Assembly: GCA_050250815.1 (NCBI GenBank)
Contig: JBFWNY010000022.1
Span: 1 to 62,886, forward strand
From: JAEUMD01 sp050250815
Lineage (GTDB): Bacteria; Pseudomonadota; Alphaproteobacteria; Rhizobiales; Hyphomicrobiaceae
Length of the DNA: 62,886 nt
Direction: 5' to 3'
The notes under the pieces are model-generated. The model was not told the origin of the DNA, searched no databases, and saw nothing but the letters and a program-made list of their open reading frames with translations. The position numbers and the translations under genes are program-made. The stretch's first letter is position 1; each line of letters opens with the position of its first letter. This document shows, piece by piece, positions 26,434 through 35,689 of the stretch.

Positions 26434-29400
26434 CTAGGCGTCCGGGCCATCCGCCTTTCGCGACAGCAGCTCGACGTTGCCGCCGGCGGCAGTCAGGTCG
26501 GTGGAGACGACGCGCTCGGCGGCCAGCGCCTGCAGCATCAGCGGACCACCCGCCTTCGGGCCGGTTCCCGACAGCCCCTCGCCCCCGAATGGCTGAACGC
26601 CCGGCACGGCGCCGATCTGGTTGCGGTTGACGTAGAGATTGCCGACGCGCGCGTGCTCGGCGACGTAGTCGGCAACGCCTTCCAGACGCGAATGCACGCT
26701 CATCGTGAGGCCATAGCCCACCGCATTCACCGCCGCGACCACCTTGTCCAGGTGTCCGCCGGCAAAGCGCACGACGTGGAGGATGGGACCGAACACCTCG
26801 CCACCGATGTCACCAATGCCGCTTACCTCATAAACCGCAGGCGTGATGTAGGTGCCCGTGCGGCACGGCTCCGGCACCGGCAGGTCGACAAGGCAAGCGT
26901 GACGCTCGGCCATGCGCATCTTGTGACCCTCGAGCCGGTCCTCGGCAGCCTCGTCGATCACCGGACCGATGTCGGTCGCCGGGTCGAGCGGGTCGCCGAT
27001 GTCGAGCGCCTCGACGGCACCCGCGAGCAGGTCGAGCGTGCGCGGGGCGATGTCCTCCTGCACGAACAGGACACGTGCTGCCGAGCAGCGCTGGCCAGCG
27101 CTGTCGAAAGCCGAGCGCACGGCATCGCGCACCACCTGCTCGGGCAACGCCGTCGAATCCGCGATCATCGCATTGACGCCCCCGGTTTCCGCGACGAACG
27201 GAATGATTGGACCGCGACGGTCAGCGAGCGTGCGCCCGATCGACCAGGCTGCTTCGTTGGAACCGGTGAACAGAACGCCGGCTATCCGCGCGTCGCGCAC
27301 GAGGCGATCACCGGTCTTGCCGTCGCCGGGAATGAAATGCAGACAGTCCGCCGGTACACCGGCTTCCAGTAGAATGCGAACGGCGAGCCATGCCGTCATC
27401 GGCGCCTGCTCGGCGGGCTTGGCCACGACCGGATTGCCGGCTGCAAGCGCGGCTGCCACCTGACCGGTGAAAATCGCGAGCGGGAAGTTCCACGGGCTGA
27501 TCGCAGCCATCGGCCCGCGCGCGGCCAGACGCCAGGTGTTGCGCTCTCCTGTCGGCCCCTTGAGCAGCCGCGGGGCCGTGAACAGCCGCCGCGCCTCGGC
27601 CGCGTAGAAGCGCAGAAAGTCGACCGCCTCCCGCACCTCGCCTTGCGCATTCTCGAACGTCTTGCCTGTCTCGCGGATCATGACAGCCATCAAGCGCGCG
27701 CGATCGCGTATCATCATGTCGGCTGCGGTTTCGAGCACCTTGGCTCGGGTATCCGCCGGTGTCCGGTCCCAACGATGGGCTGAGGCCGCCGCGGCGGCAA
27801 GTGCGCGCTCGATGGCGCCGCCATCGCCATCGCGCACCGTGCCCATGCGCTCGCGCCGGTCGTGAGGGCAGATGGCAAGGCGCTCCGCGCCGCCCGACTT
27901 CACGTCCTCGCCGCCGACGATCGGGCCAACTGCAAGCGGCTGGCGCAGAACTTCGGCCACCTCAGCCTGCAACGCCGCGCGGGTCGCGGGATCCGACAGC
28001 GCGAGCCCTTCGGAAACCTTCCGCTCGGGCAGCAGGACGTCGCGCGGCTGCGGCAGCGTCAGAGCAGAGGCGACGCGCGGACGGCCGCCCTCGGCCCAGC
28101 GCATGGTGACCGCGGCGACGGGGTCGGCCGTGATTTCGGCAACTGGCGTCGTTTCGTCCGCGAGTTGGTTGACGAAGGAGGAATTGGCGCCATTCTCGAT
28201 GAGCCGCCGTACAAGGTAGGCGAGCAGGTCCTCGTGATCGCCGACAGGCGCATAGATGCGGCACGGGCGTTCGACATTGGCCTCGCCCAGCGCCTCTCCG
28301 TAGAGAGCTTCTCCCATGCCGTGCAGGCGTTGCAGCTCAAATGTCTGATCGGCACCCGCGACGTGCACGGCCGCCAGCGTCTGCGCGTTGTGGGTCGCGA
28401 ACGCCGGGTGGAAGCAATGCGGGGCGGCGAGCAGATAGCGCACGCAGGAAAGGTAAGAGAGGTCGGTGTGCGCCTTCTCGCTCAGCACCGGATAGCCTTC
28501 GAGACCGCGCTCCTGGGCCCATTTGATCTCGCTATCCCAGTAGGCGCCCTTGACCAATCGGACGGGAATGCGCTTGCCCTGCCGCTCGGCGAGCCGCGCC
28601 AGCCACCTCAGCACCGGCACGGCGCGCTTCGAGTAGGCCTGCACGGCGATGCCCAGGCCATGCCAACCGTCCAGCGTCGTATCGCAGAACGCGCGACCGA
28701 AGGCTTCCAGCTCCAGATCGAGCCGGTCCTGTTCCTCCGCATCGATCATCAGCGAAAGGCCGCGGTCGCGGGCGGCGCGCGCCAACGTGACGAGGCGGGG
28801 ATGCAATTCCGCGGCGAGGCGCGGCTCCTTGCCCGGCTCGAAGCGTGAATGAATGGCCGACAGTTTCACCGAGATGTTCGGGCGCGGCAGAAGCGCGGTC
28901 GTGGTCTTGGCCGTCAGCGGCCCGGCATGGCGCCCGACCGCTTCGAGCGCGTGCATGTAGCGTTCGAAATAGCGGGCCGCTTCCTTGTCGCTGCGCGCCG
29001 CCTCGCCCAGCATATCGAACGAGAAACGATAGCCTTTGGCCTCCAGCGGCCGCGCACGCTTCAATGCCTCATCGATGGTGCGGCCGAGCACGAACTGCTC
29101 GCCCAGCAACTTCACTGCCCGACGGAGGGCCTGCCGGATGACGCCTTCGCCTGAGCGGGCAACCATGCGCTTGACCGCGTCGAGCGGCGTGGCACCGTCC
29201 GCCGAGCCCAGCCGCACGACGCGACCCGTCAGCATCAGGCCGAAGGTGGAGGCGTTGACGAACGCGCTGCCCGACTGGCCCAGGTGACGCGCCCAGCGCC
29301 CCTCGCCGATCTTCTCCGAGATGAGCTTGTCAGCGGTATCGGCATCGGGAATGCGTAACAGTGCCTCGGCAAGGCACATCAGGATGACGCCTTCCTCGCT

Positions 29401-29664
29401 CGACAGCCCGTATTCCTTGAGGAACGCGTCCACACCGCTGCGGCCGGTCCGGCTGCCGCGCATCGCCGTGACCAGCCGGCGGGCAAGCTCGCCTGTGCGC
29501 CGCGCCTCGTCCTCGGTCCAGGCGGCGCGCTCGATCAGGCCGCCGACGAGCCGTGGTTCATCGATGAGATGGTAGCCGGACAACTCGTCACGCGGCGGCA
29601 GACCGTCGGTTGCAGCCCGGTGCGCGTCGTCGTCCGCGTCAGCCGTGTTTTGAAAAGCTGTCAT
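26434..29664 (-). CDS. putA: Bifunctional proline dehydrogenase / L-glutamate gamma-semialdehyde dehydrogenase
   Basis: Protein of 1076 residues that oxidises proline to glutamate. The N-terminal part (about 60-500) contains the FAD-dependent proline dehydrogenase barrel (LSLMIDAEEQDRLDLELEAF, RLVKGAYWDSEIK). The C-terminal aldehyde dehydrogenase has the glutamate base in VAETGGVNAMI and the catalytic cysteine in SAGQRCSAARVLF, plus PFGGEGLSGTGPKAGGP near the end. There is no ribbon-helix-helix DNA-binding domain at the N-terminus, so it is not an autoregulatory PutA of the E. coli type. ATG 29664 begins the conserved region; a long open frame further upstream lacks homology. Confidence 0.96.
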   Translation of the reverse strand: MTAFQNTADADDDAHRAATDGLPPRDELSGYHLIDEPRLVGGLIERAAWTEDEARRTGELARRLVTAMRGSRTGRSGVDAFLKEYGLSSEEGVILMCLAEALLRIPDADTADKLISEKIGEGRWARHLGQSGSAFVNASTFGLMLTGRVVRLGSADGATPLDAVKRMVARSGEGVIRQALRRAVKLLGEQFVLGRTIDEALKRARPLEAKGYRFSFDMLGEAARSDKEAARYFERYMHALEAVGRHAGPLTAKTTTALLPRPNISVKLSAIHSRFEPGKEPRLAAELHPRLVTLARAARDRGLSLMIDAEEQDRLDLELEAFGRAFCDTTLDGWHGLGIAVQAYSKRAVPVLRWLARLAERQGKRIPVRLVKGAYWDSEIKWAQERGLEGYPVLSEKAHTDLSYLSCVRYLLAAPHCFHPAFATHNAQTLAAVHVAGADQTFELQRLHGMGEALYGEALGEANVERPCRIYAPVGDHEDLLAYLVRRLIENGANSSFVNQLADETTPVAEITADPVAAVTMRWAEGGRPRVASALTLPQPRDVLLPERKVSEGLALSDPATRAALQAEVAEVLRQPLAVGPIVGGEDVKSGGAERLAICPHDRRERMGTVRDGDGGAIERALAAAAASAHRWDRTPADTRAKVLETAADMMIRDRARLMAVMIRETGKTFENAQGEVREAVDFLRFYAAEARRLFTAPRLLKGPTGERNTWRLAARGPMAAISPWNFPLAIFTGQVAAALAAGNPVVAKPAEQAPMTAWLAVRILLEAGVPADCLHFIPGDGKTGDRLVRDARIAGVLFTGSNEAAWSIGRTLADRRGPIIPFVAETGGVNAMIADSTALPEQVVRDAVRSAFDSAGQRCSAARVLFVQEDIAPRTLDLLAGAVEALDIGDPLDPATDIGPVIDEAAEDRLEGHKMRMAERHACLVDLPVPEPCRTGTYITPAVYEVSGIGDIGGEVFGPILHVVRFAGGHLDKVVAAVNAVGYGLTMSVHSRLEGVADYVAEHARVGNLYVNRNQIGAVPGVQPFGGEGLSGTGPKAGGPLMLQALAAERVVSTDLTAAGGNVELLSRKADGPDA

Positions 29665-29865
29665 GCCCGCCGCATCCAATCGTGAGCCCCGACTCAAGGG
29701 GAGCCACGATGAGAGTAGCAAATCGGTGCCGCCGCGGCGCCCGGCTTTGGCAGCGCGCCCGCAAGCACTGATAGGGAAAAGGGCGGCCTTGACGCGGGCA
29801 CCGCGAGCCACCAGCCTCCGCCACGCCTGCGCCCCGACGGCGCGGCGAGCCCTTTGCAAACCCGG

Positions 29866-30741
29866 ATGCCGATGAGCCAGACCAAGGACAAGCCCCGCCC
29901 GCCTGCCATTGTGCGCACGCTCAAGGACTTGCGCCGCCGTGTTGCCACGTGGCGTCGAGACGGCGAGAGTGTCGCTCTGGTGCCGACCATGGGCGCACTG
30001 CACGAGGGGCATTTGACGCTCGTGCGCGCGGCACGAAAGAAGGCGGACTGCTGCGTCGTGTCGATCTTCGTCAACCCGACGCAGTTCGCGCCGACCGAGG
30101 ATCTGTCGCGCTATCCGCGCGACGAGGCCGGCGACCTTGCCAAACTCGCGAGCGTGGGTGCCGATCTCGTCTGGTCGCCATCGCCCGATGAGATGTACCC
30201 GCAAGGGTTTGCGACGCGCATCGAGGTGGCGGGCGCAGCGGAAGGCCTGGAAGGCAAATTCCGGCCGCATCACTTCGGCGGCGTGGCAACCGTCTGCTGC
30301 AAGCTGTTCTCACAGGTCACGCCCGATATCGCCGTGTTCGGCGAGAAGGACTATCAGCAGCTTTGCGTCATCCGCCAGATGGTGCGCGATCTCAACCTGC
30401 CGCTCTCGATCCATGGCGTGCCCACGGTGCGCGAAAAGGACGGGCTGGCGCTGTCCTCCCGTAACGCCTACCTCAGCGCCGAGGAGCGCCTCGTCGCGCC
30501 GTCACTCAATGCTGCATTACGCGGTGTGGCAGCAAAGGTGGCGGACGGCGGCCGACCGGGCCCGGCAGTCCGCGCGGCCGCCGCGTCGCTCGAGCGTGCC
30601 GGTTTCGCCGGCGTCGATTACATTGCGGTTTGCGATGCCGAAACACTCGCCGACTGGAAGCCCGGCACCGGCCGTCCCGGGCGCGTGCTGGGCGCAGCTT
30701 GGCTCGGCCGAACGCGGCTCATCGACAACGTGGCCGTTTGA
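29866..30741 (+). CDS. panC: Pantothenate synthetase
   Basis: Protein of 291 residues that condenses pantoate and beta-alanine using ATP in coenzyme A synthesis. ALVPTMGALHEGHLTLVRAA carries the HxGH nucleotide-binding motif (about residues 38-57). FVNPTQFAPTEDLSRYPRD, GEKDYQQL and LALSSRNAYLS (the KMSKS-like loop) are all present. ATG 29866 is taken as start; ATG 29872 or TTG 29854 are possible, and no strong Shine-Dalgarno discriminates. Divergent from putA; panB is not adjacent. Confidence 0.95.
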   Translation: MPMSQTKDKPRPPAIVRTLKDLRRRVATWRRDGESVALVPTMGALHEGHLTLVRAARKKADCCVVSIFVNPTQFAPTEDLSRYPRDEAGDLAKLASVGADLVWSPSPDEMYPQGFATRIEVAGAAEGLEGKFRPHHFGGVATVCCKLFSQVTPDIAVFGEKDYQQLCVIRQMVRDLNLPLSIHGVPTVREKDGLALSSRNAYLSAEERLVAPSLNAALRGVAAKVADGGRPGPAVRAAAASLERAGFAGVDYIAVCDAETLADWKPGTGRPGRVLGAAWLGRTRLIDNVAV

Positions 30742-30782
30742 GACCAACCCGATGTCGGCCGCCGACCGATCAAGAGGATGCA

Positions 30783-30971
30783 ATGCCGTTCAACAGGCCC
30801 GAATTGATCTATGCCGCTATCGCCGGCGCTGTCGTCGGCATCTGCTACCATGCCGGCCGAGCCTGGTGGGCCGGCGACATTTCCTCGGCCCTGGAGCCGG
30901 GACTGACGGTCGCTGCCGCGATCGGAGCGGCTGCCGGCGTCCTCGCGATGCTGCTGCGCGGAGGGCGTTGA
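30783..30971 (+). CDS. Small hypothetical membrane protein
   Basis: A 62-residue protein with AGAGGATGCA immediately upstream of its ATG. Two hydrophobic helices are visible (about residues 8-28, LIYAAIAGAVVGICYHAGRA, and about 40-57, GLTVAAAIGAAAGVLAMLL). It starts 41 bases after panC on the same strand and is probably cotranscribed. No family recognised. Confidence 0.65.
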   Translation: MPFNRPELIYAAIAGAVVGICYHAGRAWWAGDISSALEPGLTVAAAIGAAAGVLAMLLRGGR

Positions 30972-31011
30972 TCGCCGCCGCGCGGTAGGCGGCATCGTAA
31001 ACCCCCAGCAC

Positions 31012-31326
31012 ATGTCGACTTTCCCGGTAATGCGGTTGACAGAACCCGGCAGGCTGCGGCCCAATATGGTCATCGATGGGGTCGGCGCGGAGAGCAGCAC
31101 GCGGAGTGTCGCCATGCTCAACGGTTTCGAGTTCTCGCTGGACGATGCGGTCTATTACGTCGGCGCGGCCGATCTTGCCCGCGCCCGCATCATATTGGCC
31201 GACGTAGACGAAAGGGCTTCGCGGACGACGCCCCGGACGATGCCCGACGGAACGGTACTGTTCCTGGGCCTGGCCGACGGCACGATCATCTCCGGGAAGG
31301 TCCGCGCCCCACATCTCCGCCGCTAA
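31012..31326 (+). CDS. Hypothetical protein
   Basis: An open frame of 104 codons from ATG 31012; later in-frame ATGs at 31066 and 31114 are also candidates. The part from 31114 (MLNGFEFSLDDAVYYVGAAD) reads like a genuine soluble protein, whereas the first 34 residues are less convincing. No membrane segment, motif or family recognised. It is between a small membrane protein gene and parE. Confidence 0.45.
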   Translation: MSTFPVMRLTEPGRLRPNMVIDGVGAESSTRSVAMLNGFEFSLDDAVYYVGAADLARARIILADVDERASRTTPRTMPDGTVLFLGLADGTIISGKVRAPHLRR

Positions 31327-31585
31327 AAACAACTTAGTTTCATATAGTTATTGCGTGACCCCGGTCCTGCCTTTGGATCGGGTGCCGCCGCCGCCCGGAC
31401 CGTTGCAGGCCCGCATCGCGCTGGGGTCCCGGTGCCACATGCGTCCGGGTCGATACCCCGCTCCGGCTTGCCAACGGCCCGGCCCGCATGCCAACTGAGA
31501 CCGATCACTGAAACGAGGATTCGCCGGACGCCCGTCGCGCGTCATGGTCCGGGGCTCCAATGCTCTTGAGGACCGGACGCCAACC

Positions 31586-33610
31586 ATGGGCCAGCCGACA
31601 CGCGACCTCTTCACCCTCGCCGAGAGCATGAGCGACAAGTCCCAGCCCCGTGCGCGCGCCAAGACGGGCGACGCCTCAGACGCCTATACGGCAGCCGACA
31701 TCGAGGTCCTGGAGGGGCTGGAACCCGTCCGGCGGCGCCCGGGCATGTACATCGGCGGAACCGACGAAAAGGCGCTGCACCACCTGTTCGCCGAGGTCAT
31801 CGACAACGCCATGGACGAGGCTGTGGCAGGTCACGCGACATTCATCGAGGTGAACCTGGACGCCGAGGGCTTCCTGTCGGTCACGGACAACGGCCGCGGC
31901 ATCCCGGTCGACTCGCATCCCAAATTCAAGACCAAGTCCGCGCTCGAAGTCATCATGACCACACTGCACTCGGGCGGCAAATTCGACGGCAAGGCCTACA
32001 ACACCTCCGGCGGCCTCCACGGCGTCGGCGTGTCGGTCGTCAATGCACTCTCGGAGACGCTGGAGGTCGAGGTTGCGCGCGGCCAGCAGCTCTACCGCAT
32101 GGTGTTCTCGCGCGGCGCGCCGCAGACCAAGCTCGAGCGGCTGGGCTCGATCATGAACCGGCGCGGCACCAAGGTGCGCTTCCGGCCCGACGACAAAATC
32201 TTCGGCAAGGGTAGCCGCTTCAAGCCGCAGCGCCTTTACACGATGGCCCGCTCCAAGGCGTATCTGTTCGGCGGCGTCGAGATCCGCTGGAGCTGCGATC
32301 CCTCGCTCCTCGGCGAGAAGGACGAGACGCCAGCGAGCGCCGTCCTCCACTTTCCCGGCGGCCTCAAGGATTTTCTCACCGCGACCATCAACGGTGCCAC
32401 GGTCGTCGCCAAGGACATCTTTGCCGGCCGTCTCGACAAGCCCGACGGCCACGGATCCGTGGAGTGGGCTGTCGCGTGGATCGCCGACCAGGATGGATTT
32501 TCCCGTTCCTACTGCAACACGATCCCGACGCCCGAGGGCGGCACGCATGAAGCCGGACTGCGGCAGGCGCTGACCAAGGGCCTGCGCGCCTACGGTGAGC
32601 TCGTCGCCAACCGCAAGGCGGCCCAGATCACGTCCGACGACGTTATGGGCACAGCCGCGTCCATGCTCTCGGTCTTCATCCGCGAGCCCGAGTTCCAGGG
32701 CCAGACCAAGGACAAGCTCGCGACGCAGGAGGCCACCCGTATCGTCGAGACCGCGCTGCGCGATGCCTTCGACCACTGGCTCGCAGACAATCCGCAGCAG
32801 GCGACGAAGCTGCTCGAATGGACCATCGATCGCTCTGAGGAGCGCATGCGGCGGCGGCGCGAGAAGGAAGTCGGCCGGCAGTCCGCGACACGTCGCCTGC
32901 GCCTTCCCGGCAAGCTCGCCGATTGCACCGTGCAACAGGCGCAGGGCACCGAAATCTTCATCGTCGAGGGCGATTCGGCCGGCGGCTCTGCTAAGAGCGC
33001 GCGGTTGCGCGAGACCCAGGCGGTGCTGCCGTTGCGCGGCAAGATCCTCAACGTCGCCAATGCCTCGTCGGCCAAGCTCGCGCAGAACCAGTTGCTCGCC
33101 GATCTCGTCACCGCGCTCGGCGTCGGGCTCGGCTCCAAGTACCGCGACGACGAACTGCGCTACGAGCGCGTCATCGTGATGACGGACGCCGACGTCGACG
33201 GCGCCCACATCGCATCTCTGCTGATCACGTTCTTTTACCAGGAGATGCGGCCGCTGATCGAAAACGGGCACCTCTTTTTGGCGGTGCCTCCTCTCTACAA
33301 GATCACGCAGGGTGCCAAGTCGCTCTACGCGACCGATCCACGCCACCTCGAGAGGCTGCTCAAGACCGAGTTCAAGGCGTCGCCAGCCCCGCGCATCGGC
33401 CGCTTCAAGGGACTGGGCGAGATGAATGCAGCCGAACTCAAGGAGACGACCATGGACCCGGCGCGGCGCACTCTGCTGCGCGTCGAGGTGGGGGATGGCC
33501 CTCCTTCGGAACTCGCCGAGGCGGTCAATGCCCTGATGGGCTCGAAGCCTGAGGCGCGCTTCCGCTTCATTCAGGATCGCGCGGCGTTCGCCCGCGACCT
33601 CGACATCTGA
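31586..33610 (+). CDS. parE: DNA topoisomerase IV subunit B
   Basis: Type IIA topoisomerase ATPase subunit of 674 residues that works with ParC to decatenate chromosomes. The GHKL ATPase region shows EVIDNAMDEAVAG, VTDNGRGIPVD and NTSGGLHGVGVSVVNALS. The Toprim region has FIVEGDSAGGSAKSARL and VIMTDADVDGAHIASLL. Length and the motif RRGTKVRFRPD favour ParE over GyrB. ATG 31586 is used; the next in-frame ATG is 31628, and upstream codons to 31544 look non-coding. A 259-base AT-richer gap precedes it. Confidence 0.94.
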   Translation: MGQPTRDLFTLAESMSDKSQPRARAKTGDASDAYTAADIEVLEGLEPVRRRPGMYIGGTDEKALHHLFAEVIDNAMDEAVAGHATFIEVNLDAEGFLSVTDNGRGIPVDSHPKFKTKSALEVIMTTLHSGGKFDGKAYNTSGGLHGVGVSVVNALSETLEVEVARGQQLYRMVFSRGAPQTKLERLGSIMNRRGTKVRFRPDDKIFGKGSRFKPQRLYTMARSKAYLFGGVEIRWSCDPSLLGEKDETPASAVLHFPGGLKDFLTATINGATVVAKDIFAGRLDKPDGHGSVEWAVAWIADQDGFSRSYCNTIPTPEGGTHEAGLRQALTKGLRAYGELVANRKAAQITSDDVMGTAASMLSVFIREPEFQGQTKDKLATQEATRIVETALRDAFDHWLADNPQQATKLLEWTIDRSEERMRRRREKEVGRQSATRRLRLPGKLADCTVQQAQGTEIFIVEGDSAGGSAKSARLRETQAVLPLRGKILNVANASSAKLAQNQLLADLVTALGVGLGSKYRDDELRYERVIVMTDADVDGAHIASLLITFFYQEMRPLIENGHLFLAVPPLYKITQGAKSLYATDPRHLERLLKTEFKASPAPRIGRFKGLGEMNAAELKETTMDPARRTLLRVEVGDGPPSELAEAVNALMGSKPEARFRFIQDRAAFARDLDI

Positions 33611-33829
33611 CGTTTGCGCGCCGGCCCGTATCACATGTCGCAACAACGCACGGCCAATTCGGCAAGTCGGATCACTCCGGCGCAGATCGAATTCTTGTGA
33701 TTCCCATTTGATCGCGGAACTTCATCCGCACGATTGTCTCGCGGTTTATTCCAGCAACCACGCACGAAAGGCCTTACCGGCTTACGGTTCGAGCGTGGGA
33801 CGACCTGGCATCAACCACGGAGACATCCC

Positions 33830-33958
33830 ATGAAAACGATCATCGTCGCCCTCGTCACCGCCCTTACCCTCTCCGCCGCGGCATCAACCGCTCAGGCCGA
33901 TACGTTCACCATCCACGGCATGTGGGACAAGGTCTGGGCCGACAAGAAGGGCAAGTGA
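33830..33958 (+). CDS. Predicted secreted micropeptide
   Basis: A 42-codon gene with GGAGA placed six bases upstream of ATG 33830. Residues 1-23 form a textbook signal peptide: basic start MKT, hydrophobic core IIVALVTALTLSAAAS, and a TAQA-D cleavage site. The predicted mature product is only 19 residues, DTFTIHGMWDKVWADKKGK. A hairpin follows 38 bases after the stop. No family recognised. The good ribosome site and signal peptide argue that it is real, although the gene is too short for statistical certainty. Confidence 0.6.
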   Translation: MKTIIVALVTALTLSAAASTAQADTFTIHGMWDKVWADKKGK

Positions 33959-33995
33959 GCCAGACATACGCGCATCCTTGACCCGGAGCCGACGG

Positions 33996-34034
33996 GACGG
34001 TGGGGTTTGAGATTTTATCTCTCGCTCCACCGTC
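33996..34034 (+). terminator. Hairpin after the micropeptide gene
   Basis: GACGGTGG at 33996-34003 pairs with CCACCGTC at 34027-34034, enclosing a second small stem (GAGA/TCTC). No T-run follows. It is a likely 3' end or stabilising structure for the micropeptide transcript. Confidence 0.45.
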
Positions 34035-34081
34035 GTGGCGGCGCGCCCGAGCCGCATGGCGCATTCGCAGGACGACATGCC

Positions 34082-34261
34082 ATGACCACTATGATCATCA
34101 TCGGCGCAGCTCTGTCCGCATTCGTAGCCTTGGCGCGCAATCACACTGTCACCACCTACGGACGGTGGGAGAGCGCACTGCGCAAGGGACCGCGGATCGC
34201 CGAAGTCAGAAGCCACGCCGTGAAACGTCGGCCTCGCGCGCGATGGCCGCGGCGTCCTTGA
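34082..34261 (+). CDS. Possible small membrane protein
   Basis: A 59-codon frame starting MTTMIIIGAALSAFVALARN, with AGGACGAC upstream. One hydrophobic helix is followed by a polar, Arg-rich tail. The last 56 bases overlap the 3' end of the desaturase gene on the other strand, and the Arg-rich tail may simply reflect that antisense sequence. Kept as a low-confidence candidate. Confidence 0.3.
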   Translation: MTTMIIIGAALSAFVALARNHTVTTYGRWESALRKGPRIAEVRSHAVKRRPRARWPRRP

Positions 34262-35624
34262 CCTGCGCGTGCTCCAGGGCATCGTCGTCGATGTGCACGG
34301 CCTCGCGGCCCGAAGGCGCGTGGCTTGGTCCGATTACCGACATCGCCGTCGGACGGCCCGTCTGAGGATCATCGCCGCCGAAGTACCCTTCGACGATCAC
34401 GCCCTTCTGTGCGTACTCGTCATCCGACAGCAGCGCCTCATGCAGAGCCTTCAGATGATAATGGGGCACAGAGGCATAGAGGTGATGCGGCAGGTGGTAG
34501 TCCATGCCCCACGGAAACACGGCGTAGCGCACCAGCGGGTTGACGAGGAATACGCGCGTGTTCGTGTAGCGGCCGCGGTCCGCGTTGCCGTGCTGCACCC
34601 ACTGACGCAGCACCATGAACAGCGGAAACGCCGTGAACAGCGGCACGATCCAGTAGAGGCCGTAGAAGGCCCACGCCGTCGCGCCCGTCGTCATCTCCAC
34701 GACAGTCAGCGCTGCATATACGAGCGCCATGAACGTGATGCGCGAAATCGCCGTTGCACGGTGGGAGACGACGGGCTTGAGCTGTGTGCCGGGGAATTCA
34801 GGCTCGGGCAGGCGCAGGTAGTAGGCGGCGACGGCCGCATAGGCGACGGCCATGACGCCCAGCGCGAGCCCGCCCCAACCAAGTGCCGTCAGCGGTACGA
34901 CGGCCGCCGGCACGCCCGCGGCAAACAGGATACCTGAGCGCGTCGGCCAGATCGAAGGATGGTGCTCGTCGTCTCGATAAGGGTTCTTGTCGAACCCGAG
35001 CGCCGAGTATTTCGCGCGCACGATGGTGTATCGGATCAGATTGGGCAGCCAAAGCTGCCGGACCAGGGAGCGCACGAGATCGATGTGCTCGACAGGGAAA
35101 TCGAGCCAGTGGTCACTCTCCTTCAGCTGCGCGATGTCGGGATCGCGCTCGGGATCGTTGACAAACTGATGGTGCGCGAGATGGTGGACGCGGAACTGGT
35201 AGGTCGATGTGTAGATGGGGAAGGCCGCGCACCAGTCCGACGCCAGCTCGTTGAGCCTCGGATCGGCGAACAGCATGTAATGCGTGCCTTCGTGGATGGC
35301 CCCGCCCAACTGATGCTGTGAGGCGCCTACCGCCACGACCGCGATGGCGGCGACAGGCGCCAGCCACCACAGTGAATGGTTCGACCCGCGCAGCCACATC
35401 TCGAACGCGATGGCGCCGCCGATACTGAGAGCGATGACAGCCCATACATGTGCGAGGTGCACGATGTTGGTGCGATTGTCGCGCGTCTTGAGGCCGCGAA
35501 GCGCTGCGGGATCGATGCGCCGCATACGCGCCGCGGCCACGGGGTCGTGCTCGGCGTGGGGCTGCCCCCTCACGTTCAGGGTTCCGCTTGCTGCGGCGGC
35601 ATTCGCTGTGTGCGCAATTGCCAT
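34206..35624 (-). CDS. Membrane fatty acid desaturase
   Basis: Membrane di-iron desaturase of 472 residues. The three histidine boxes are visible: HEGTHYML (about residue 115), HHLAHHQFVND (about 150) and DYHLPHHLYASVPHYH (about 385-400). Hydrophobic segments separate them. The family introduces double bonds into acyl chains or modifies related lipids using O2 and an electron donor. ATG 35624 has CAAGGAG upstream; codons before it are not conserved. A fatty acid hydroxylase-type gene ends 65 bases upstream on the same strand, suggesting joint action on a lipid. Substrate unknown. Confidence 0.88.
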   Translation of the reverse strand: MAIAHTANAAAASGTLNVRGQPHAEHDPVAAARMRRIDPAALRGLKTRDNRTNIVHLAHVWAVIALSIGGAIAFEMWLRGSNHSLWWLAPVAAIAVVAVGASQHQLGGAIHEGTHYMLFADPRLNELASDWCAAFPIYTSTYQFRVHHLAHHQFVNDPERDPDIAQLKESDHWLDFPVEHIDLVRSLVRQLWLPNLIRYTIVRAKYSALGFDKNPYRDDEHHPSIWPTRSGILFAAGVPAAVVPLTALGWGGLALGVMAVAYAAVAAYYLRLPEPEFPGTQLKPVVSHRATAISRITFMALVYAALTVVEMTTGATAWAFYGLYWIVPLFTAFPLFMVLRQWVQHGNADRGRYTNTRVFLVNPLVRYAVFPWGMDYHLPHHLYASVPHYHLKALHEALLSDDEYAQKGVIVEGYFGGDDPQTGRPTAMSVIGPSHAPSGREAVHIDDDALEHAQVKDAAAIAREADVSRRGF

Positions 35625-35689
35625 GCTCGAAGCACTCCTTGAAACGTCTTGACGGGCCAAGTCACGACGAGACGCTGCTGCTCCACCGG

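Noticed and set aside
25240..27372. 710-codon open frame antisense to the DnaJ, VWA and putA genes
   Set aside because: Spans three convincing genes on the other strand and shows no motif of its own.
29665..30273. N-terminal extension of putA by 203 codons
   Set aside because: Homology to PutA begins near 29664, and the extension runs antisense through panC with Arg-rich, non-conserved sequence.
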